Below, piece after piece: positions 41,191 to 45,379 of a stretch of DNA of 45,379 bases. The stretch is from positions 1-45,379 of the forward strand of contig JAPLDJ010000004.1 in assembly GCA_026391805.1 (NCBI GenBank), written 5' to 3'. How positions within the stretch are numbered: the first letter of the stretch is position 1; each line of letters begins with the position of its first letter. The position numbers were made by a program, and so were the translations under genes. Origin of the DNA: Bacteroidota bacterium. Lineage in GTDB: Bacteria; Bacteroidota; Bacteroidia; Bacteroidales; FEN-979. The notes under the pieces were generated by a model. It made no database searches. It was not told the DNA's origin and saw only the letters and a program-made list of their open reading frames with translations.

Positions 41191-42645
41191 ATGGAAGAAA
41201 AGATCGCTCAACTGAACCCGCCACGGCTCTGGCACTATTTCCTCGAGATTTGCCGCATTCCGCGCCCTTCAAAAAAAGAAGAAAAGATCATAAAATACCT
41301 TCTGGATTTCGGCAAGGAGAAGGGGCTGGAAACCCTGCAGGATGAAATCGGGAATGTCCTGATCCGGAAACCTGCCATGCCGGGATATGAGAATGCGCCT
41401 TCCGTCGTCCTCCAGAGTCATGTGGACATGGTGTGCGAGAAGAACTCGGCGACCGTTCATGATTTCGATAAAGATCCCATCATTCCATGGATCGACGGAG
41501 AATGGATAAAGGCAAAAGGAACCACGCTGGGAGCCGACGACGGGATCGGGATCGCTGCCATGCTGGCCCTCCTTGAATCGAAAGAGATCCCGCACGGGCC
41601 ACTGGAATGCCTTTTCACCATTGACGAGGAGACCGGCCTGACCGGAGCCTTCGGTTTGAAATCCGGATTTTTAAAAAGTTCTGTTCTTCTGAATCTTGAT
41701 TCGGAAGATGAAGGACAGCTTTTCATCGGTTGTGCGGGGGGTGCAGATACCACCGCATCGTTCGAACTTAAAACCGAACCTGTTCCATCCGGAATGGTAG
41801 CCTGGAAGGTAAGTATAACCGGACTGACAGGAGGCCATTCAGGAGATGACATCAATAAAGGTTTGGGAAATGCAGTGAAGATCCTCAACCGTTTCCTCTG
41901 GAATGCCACCCGTAAATTTTATACCCGCATTTCTTCCATCGATGCAGGAAACCTCCGGAATGCAATTGCCAGGGAGGGCTTTGCCATCATTCTGCTGCCG
42001 GAAGAACACAGGGAAGAATTTGAAAAGTATGCAACTGCTTACCAGGAAATCCTGAAAGTGGAACTTCATACCACGGAACCCAACCTGAAATTTAATGCGG
42101 AACCTGCCCCCCTTCCTGAAAGCGTGCTGATGCCCGATCTTGAATTCTGGCTGCTGAATGCCCTGTATGCCTGCCCGCACGGCGTAATTGAATATTCCCG
42201 CGACATTCCCAATTTCGTTGAGACCTCAACCAACCTTGCTTCTGTAAAATTCAGGGATGAGAATATCGTGATCACAACAAGCCAGCGTAGCTCGGTGGAA
42301 TCGGCGAAACGGGACATTCTTGACATGGTGGCCAGCGTTTTCCACCTGGCCGGTGCCACGGTCGAGCAATCGACCGGTTACCCGGGCTGGAAGCCCAATC
42401 CCGATTCTGCCGTCCTGAAGCTGAGCGTTGAATCCTACCGGCGCCTTTTCAGCCAGGAACCGAAAGTGCTGGCCATTCATGCCGGGCTGGAATGCGGGCT
42501 GATCGGTGCACTTTACCCCGGAATGGATATGGTCTCCTTTGGTCCGACGATCAAGGGCGCTCATTCTCCCGACGAGCGGCTGGATATCGCCAGCGCTGTT
42601 AAATTCTGGGATTTGCTGGTTGACATCCTGTCCCGGATCAAATGA
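41191..42645 (+). CDS. pepD: Aminoacyl-histidine dipeptidase (Xaa-His dipeptidase, M20)
   Basis: PepD is a cytoplasmic Zn metallopeptidase that cleaves beta-Ala-His and other dipeptides. Metal and catalytic motifs are present: SHVDMVC (H77, D79), GTTLGADDGIGIAA, and TIDEETGLTGA. The lid domain follows, with GGHSGDDINKG, and the C-terminal GLECGLIGALYPG and GPTIKGAHSPDERL provide the last ligands. 484 residues is standard for the family. Its stop overlaps the next gene's ATG as ATGA (42642-42645), so the two peptidases are coupled. Confidence 0.95.
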   Translation: MEEKIAQLNPPRLWHYFLEICRIPRPSKKEEKIIKYLLDFGKEKGLETLQDEIGNVLIRKPAMPGYENAPSVVLQSHVDMVCEKNSATVHDFDKDPIIPWIDGEWIKAKGTTLGADDGIGIAAMLALLESKEIPHGPLECLFTIDEETGLTGAFGLKSGFLKSSVLLNLDSEDEGQLFIGCAGGADTTASFELKTEPVPSGMVAWKVSITGLTGGHSGDDINKGLGNAVKILNRFLWNATRKFYTRISSIDAGNLRNAIAREGFAIILLPEEHREEFEKYATAYQEILKVELHTTEPNLKFNAEPAPLPESVLMPDLEFWLLNALYACPHGVIEYSRDIPNFVETSTNLASVKFRDENIVITTSQRSSVESAKRDILDMVASVFHLAGATVEQSTGYPGWKPNPDSAVLKLSVESYRRLFSQEPKVLAIHAGLECGLIGALYPGMDMVSFGPTIKGAHSPDERLDIASAVKFWDLLVDILSRIK

Positions 42646-44099
42646 ACAGACTTCTGCTGATCCTGGTTATCCTTTTACCATTCCCCGGCAGGTCGCAGCC
42701 GGAAAAGTATAGTATGGCGCACAACAATGTTGTGGAAAGGATAAAGAGCGATCTGTCTGTTCTCGCCTCCGACTCTCTGCAAGGAAGGGAATCAGGAACT
42801 GCAGGCGAAGAGAAAGCCTATCATTATATCAGTGATCAGTTCAGGAAAATCAGGCTTGCTCCTGCAGGAAACGACAGCGGATCCTACCTTCAGCCTTTTC
42901 CGCATGCGATGCCTGATTACCGGAACAGTGCAAAAAGGAACCACCTTTCCGTTGACCAGAAGTCCTTCAGATATTACTATGACTTTGGCGCTACAAGGTT
43001 TTCTGCTGATACGAGCGGAGAGGGGCCACTGTTCATCCCCGGCGCTTCATTCTATGAAGATAACAGGATCGCTGAAGGGACAAGCCCGGCCTCCCCGGTG
43101 GCTGGTAAGGTGATCCTCCTCGACCTTTCTGAATTCAGGGACCTGAAAAATCCCTCCGGTCTCCAGCATAAACTGAAAGCTTACCTGGAACAGCTTTTCG
43201 ATGGCGGATCAATATGTATTCTTCTCTGGGACAGCAGGGGCAGTCTTCCCCGGAGCCTCTTTGATTTCAGCCAACCGGATCCCCTGCAAGGTCCCGTCAC
43301 TTTCATAACCCGGGCAACTGCCAACGAGTTGCTGCAACATTCCAATGCAACAGTGAGCTTTTCGGTGCACCAGCCGGCATCAAAGAATACCTTATTTCAT
43401 AACGTGGTTGGCAAGATCGACCATCATTCGAAAGAGACCATTATCATCGGTGCGCATTATGATCATATGGGGAAAGGACCCGGGAAGAGCAGGAAGAAAA
43501 GTGATACGCTGACGATGTACGGTGCCGACGACAATGCCAGTGGTACCGCCGGAATGCTTGAACTGGCAAGGTATTTCATGCAATCGGGCGATACATCGGT
43601 GAATTATATTTTTGTGGCTTTTTCGGGAGAAGAGGAAGGTCTTCTCGGATCAAAGTTCTTCTGCGATCATCTCCCGTCAGGTATAGGGAACGTCAGATTT
43701 ATGGTAAATTTCGACATGATCGGACGCCTCGGGTGTGATGGGAATGAGGTTACCGTTCTCGGAAAAGGAAGTTCTCCATACTGGAAAAATCTCTACCGCC
43801 AGGTGGATCATCCGGCTTTCGGGATCAGGGCGGTATGGGGAGCACCTGCTTTCTCCGACCATTATCCCTTCCTGGAAAAACAGGTTCCTGTAATTTATCT
43901 TACCACAGGCCTGCATCCGCAATACCACACCTCTGCCGACCGGGTTGACCGTATCAATTTTACCGGATTGGCTGAATTGGTCAGTTATTCCGAATCGCTT
44001 ATCAACCGGGCGAAGAAAGAGAAGAAGATACCTTACAGGGAAATTCCCGGCATCACACAATTCTTCAGTACATTGGAAATGGTAATAAAGGAATTATAG
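42642..44099 (+). CDS. Exported M28-family metallopeptidase
   Basis: A signal peptide (GRSQP, about residue 18) precedes an N-terminal region with the LASDSLQGRESGTAGE motif common to Bacteroidota M28 proteins and a PA-like insert (about 120-250). The M28 catalytic core follows: IIIGAHYDHMG (H272), GADDNASGTAG, FSGEEEGLLGS, VNFDMIGR and FSDHYPF, covering both Zn sites and the catalytic Glu. It removes N-terminal amino acids from peptides in the periplasm. It overlaps pepD by 4 nt, suggesting stepwise peptide breakdown. 3' ends of this gene and the convergent gene overlap by 6 nt. Confidence 0.93.
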   Translation: MNRLLLILVILLPFPGRSQPEKYSMAHNNVVERIKSDLSVLASDSLQGRESGTAGEEKAYHYISDQFRKIRLAPAGNDSGSYLQPFPHAMPDYRNSAKRNHLSVDQKSFRYYYDFGATRFSADTSGEGPLFIPGASFYEDNRIAEGTSPASPVAGKVILLDLSEFRDLKNPSGLQHKLKAYLEQLFDGGSICILLWDSRGSLPRSLFDFSQPDPLQGPVTFITRATANELLQHSNATVSFSVHQPASKNTLFHNVVGKIDHHSKETIIIGAHYDHMGKGPGKSRKKSDTLTMYGADDNASGTAGMLELARYFMQSGDTSVNYIFVAFSGEEEGLLGSKFFCDHLPSGIGNVRFMVNFDMIGRLGCDGNEVTVLGKGSSPYWKNLYRQVDHPAFGIRAVWGAPAFSDHYPFLEKQVPVIYLTTGLHPQYHTSADRVDRINFTGLAELVSYSESLINRAKKEKKIPYREIPGITQFFSTLEMVIKEL

Positions 44100-44738
44100 G
44101 CCGACGCCGAATCCTATCCGGAAGATGGGGTTCGAATAGGGAGAGTTGTAGGTCTCGTTGAGGTTGAAAAGGACCAGGAAATCAATAAATGCCTTGGAGC
44201 CCAGGGGCTGTGAATACCCTGCGCCGACAAAAAGGCTGTTGATCTCCTGAACTTCGGTCCCATGCCGGTAAGCATGTCCGTAAGGATCGTAAATGCTTCC
44301 TCTCGGATCCTGTGTATAAGGCCATGTATAATAAAGGTATTCGTACTCGACATGGGCAAAAATATTTCCCAGGAAACTGTCCTTGAAGAGGCTCCGGAGG
44401 TAATACCTTGCAAAGATACGCCCTCCATATACACTTGCTTTGTAATTAATATAATCTTTGGAAACAGTATCATAGAAATAGTTGTTCCACTGCATGTATG
44501 TATACGTAAAGCCCAGCCCGATGTGCAGTTGGTCAACCACGCGGACCGTTGCTTCCGGCGAAACAGTGATGGCGGTCACATTCCCGAACTGTAACCCGAG
44601 GTATCCGCCCAGGGAAACCCGTTGCCAGAAATTCTGTTTCTGATCCTTGATGGATTCCTGCGCATCAATCTTTATAGTGAACAAGCAGATCAACAGGAGC
44701 GTGAGCAATAAGGGGAGAAGAAACAGTTGCTTTTTCAT
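44094..44738 (-). CDS. Outer-membrane beta-barrel protein, unknown function
   Basis: Signal peptide (KIDAQ, residue ~26) followed by strands with alternating aromatic residues (RVSLGGYLGLQFGN, HIGLGFTYTYMQW, VYGGRIFARYYL, IFAHVEYEYLYYTW) and ending FRIGFGVGL, a typical C-terminal outer-membrane strand. 214 residues. Family not named with confidence. ATG 44738 is preferred to 44768, which would add ten residues before the signal. A TAAATTTG box at 44766-44773 (minus strand) lies 28 nt upstream and fits that start. Confidence 0.75.
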   Translation of the reverse strand: MKKQLFLLPLLLTLLLICLFTIKIDAQESIKDQKQNFWQRVSLGGYLGLQFGNVTAITVSPEATVRVVDQLHIGLGFTYTYMQWNNYFYDTVSKDYINYKASVYGGRIFARYYLRSLFKDSFLGNIFAHVEYEYLYYTWPYTQDPRGSIYDPYGHAYRHGTEVQEINSLFVGAGYSQPLGSKAFIDFLVLFNLNETYNSPYSNPIFRIGFGVGL

Positions 44739-44917
44739 CGGTGTAAAAAGAGTATGATTCCGGAACAAATTTACTCAAATAACGTAAATCCCGGTCTTAT
44801 AATATATAGGTATATAAGAATACGACTGATTTTTCATCCATATATAAGGATCAGTATGGGGAATCTGTATCAAAGTGTAACCGAATAAAAATTGTACCGT
44901 ATAATGTAATTATTTCA

Positions 44918-44946
44918 TTGCGGAGGACAAAAAAGTGTTATCTTTG
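44918..44946 (+). promoter_or_regulatory. rRNA promoter P1
   Basis: TTG (44918), 18-nt spacer, TATCTTTG (44939-44946). Distal of two promoters. Confidence 0.55.
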
Positions 44947-45064
44947 CACTCCCAAAGTGAATCGTTCTAAAAAATTCTGCAAAATAATTCGAGTCGCCTT
45001 TTCAGTGTTTATGGGGCATTGAGGTGTGAGTGAAAAAATATTTTACGTTTTTTTCAAAAAAAAC

Positions 45065-45094
45065 TTGCACGTTAAAAAAAAGGTTGTACTTTTG
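45065..45094 (+). promoter_or_regulatory. rRNA promoter P2
   Basis: TTG (45065), 19-nt spacer, TACTTTTG (45087-45094), a full consensus match. The leader then holds a GNRA-capped hairpin (CCCG-GAAA-CGGG, 45117-45128), a BoxA-like GTTCTTTGAA (about 45142) and a CCAAAG/CTTTGG hairpin (45181-45199) likely involved in processing. Confidence 0.65.
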
Positions 45095-45237
45095 CAGTCC
45101 GATTTTGAAAAAACAACCCGGAAACGGGAAGAACAAATAACGTTCTTTGAAAGTTTGAAGTAAGCCTAGTAGTAAATATCCCAAAGTATATTTCTTTGGT
45201 TATAATAGATCTTGAAGGAATCAAATTTAACATTTTA

Positions 45238-45379
45238 CAATGGAGAGTTTGATCCTGGCTCAGGATTAACGCTAGCGGCAGGCCTAATACATGCAAGTCG
45301 AACGGTAACAGGTCCAGCAATGGATGCTGACGAGTGGCGCACGGGTGCGTAACACGTATGCAATCTACCCTTAACTGGG
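45238..45379 (+). rRNA. rrs: 16S ribosomal RNA, 5' part
   Basis: GGAGAGTTTGATCCTGGCTC and the following AACGCTAGCGGCAGGCC, ACATGCAAGTCGAACGG and GAGTGGCGCACGGGTGCGTA match the conserved 5' end of bacterial 16S with Bacteroidota-type bases. The gene runs off the window. The exact 5' end (about 45235-45241) is an estimate. Confidence 0.97.

Larger units (their letters stand above)
44739..45237. other. rRNA operon upstream region
   Basis: This ~500-bp gap holds the minus-strand -7 box of the barrel gene, an AT-rich stretch (44798-44850, TATATA-rich, possibly UP-like), two tandem plus-strand promoters and the 16S leader. Small open frames here overlap promoters and are not credible genes. Confidence 0.6.

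Noticed and set aside
45002-45320. Two small minus-strand open frames upstream of and into 16S
   Set aside because: They overlap the rRNA promoters and the 16S gene; not plausible as proteins.

Overview
The window looks like a chromosomal segment of a member of the Bacteroidota, probably an uncultured Bacteroidales-like lineage. Four things support this. The partial 16S rRNA at the right edge has Bacteroidota-type sequence. There is a SusC/SusD/SusE set. Several secreted proteins end in type IX secretion (T9SS) sorting domains. Promoters fit the Bacteroidota pattern TTG/TTTG-N18-20-TAnnTTTG (the window shows several exact -7 boxes), and starts lack strong Shine-Dalgarno sites.

Region 1 (1-1300) holds a FISUMP-domain protein with two 100-residue repeats and no recognisable secretion signal; its 5' end looks abnormal. 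Region 2 (1.6-19.8 kb) is an alpha-glucan (starch/glycogen) utilisation locus. It contains a eukaryote-like branching enzyme (glgB), a secreted CBM48-esterase, a lipoprotein GH13 amylase, a membrane-anchored GH13 amylase, and on the opposite strand susC-susD-susE/F-like. Divergent from susC are a T9SS-exported GH13 amylase and a T9SS-exported protein with two carbohydrate-binding-like modules. The inferred scheme is that T9SS and lipoprotein enzymes cut polymer at the surface, SusCDE binds and imports maltodextrin, periplasmic or membrane GH13 enzymes finish the job, and GlgB serves internal glycogen. No Sus-type regulator lies in the window.

Region 3 (19.9-33.9 kb) is a mixed block: a large secreted protein of unknown function divergent from a TPR protein, a small secreted protein, an atypical SDR, a tiny membrane protein translationally coupled to a T9SS beta-propeller, a YncE-like propeller fused to a phosphoesterase, a DUF6141-like membrane protein, a C1 cysteine peptidase, and an outer-membrane beta-barrel protein behind a structured leader.

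Region 4 (33.9-39.5 kb) is respiratory: DUF4492, cydA, cydB and a 33-residue single-helix ORF that may be an undescribed CydX-like subunit, then tRNA-Leu(CAG), a monohaem cytochrome c, an unknown lipoprotein and tRNA-Leu(GAG). Region 5 (39.6-44.8 kb) has a DUF4160/DUF2442 pair, a ZIP metal transporter divergent from pepD, an M28 peptidase overlapping pepD, and a small beta-barrel protein. The window ends in an rRNA operon with two tandem promoters and the first ~140 nt of 16S.

The intergenic DNA is unusually patterned. Two MITE-like elements share terminal inverted repeats but have different cores. Composite arrays with a 7-bp period occur in inverted pairs, mostly at gene 3' ends. There are many hairpins. 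I found no insertion sequence, CRISPR array, prophage or complete defence system. The best candidates for something undescribed are the CydX-like microprotein, the repeat families and the T9SS glucan-binding protein.
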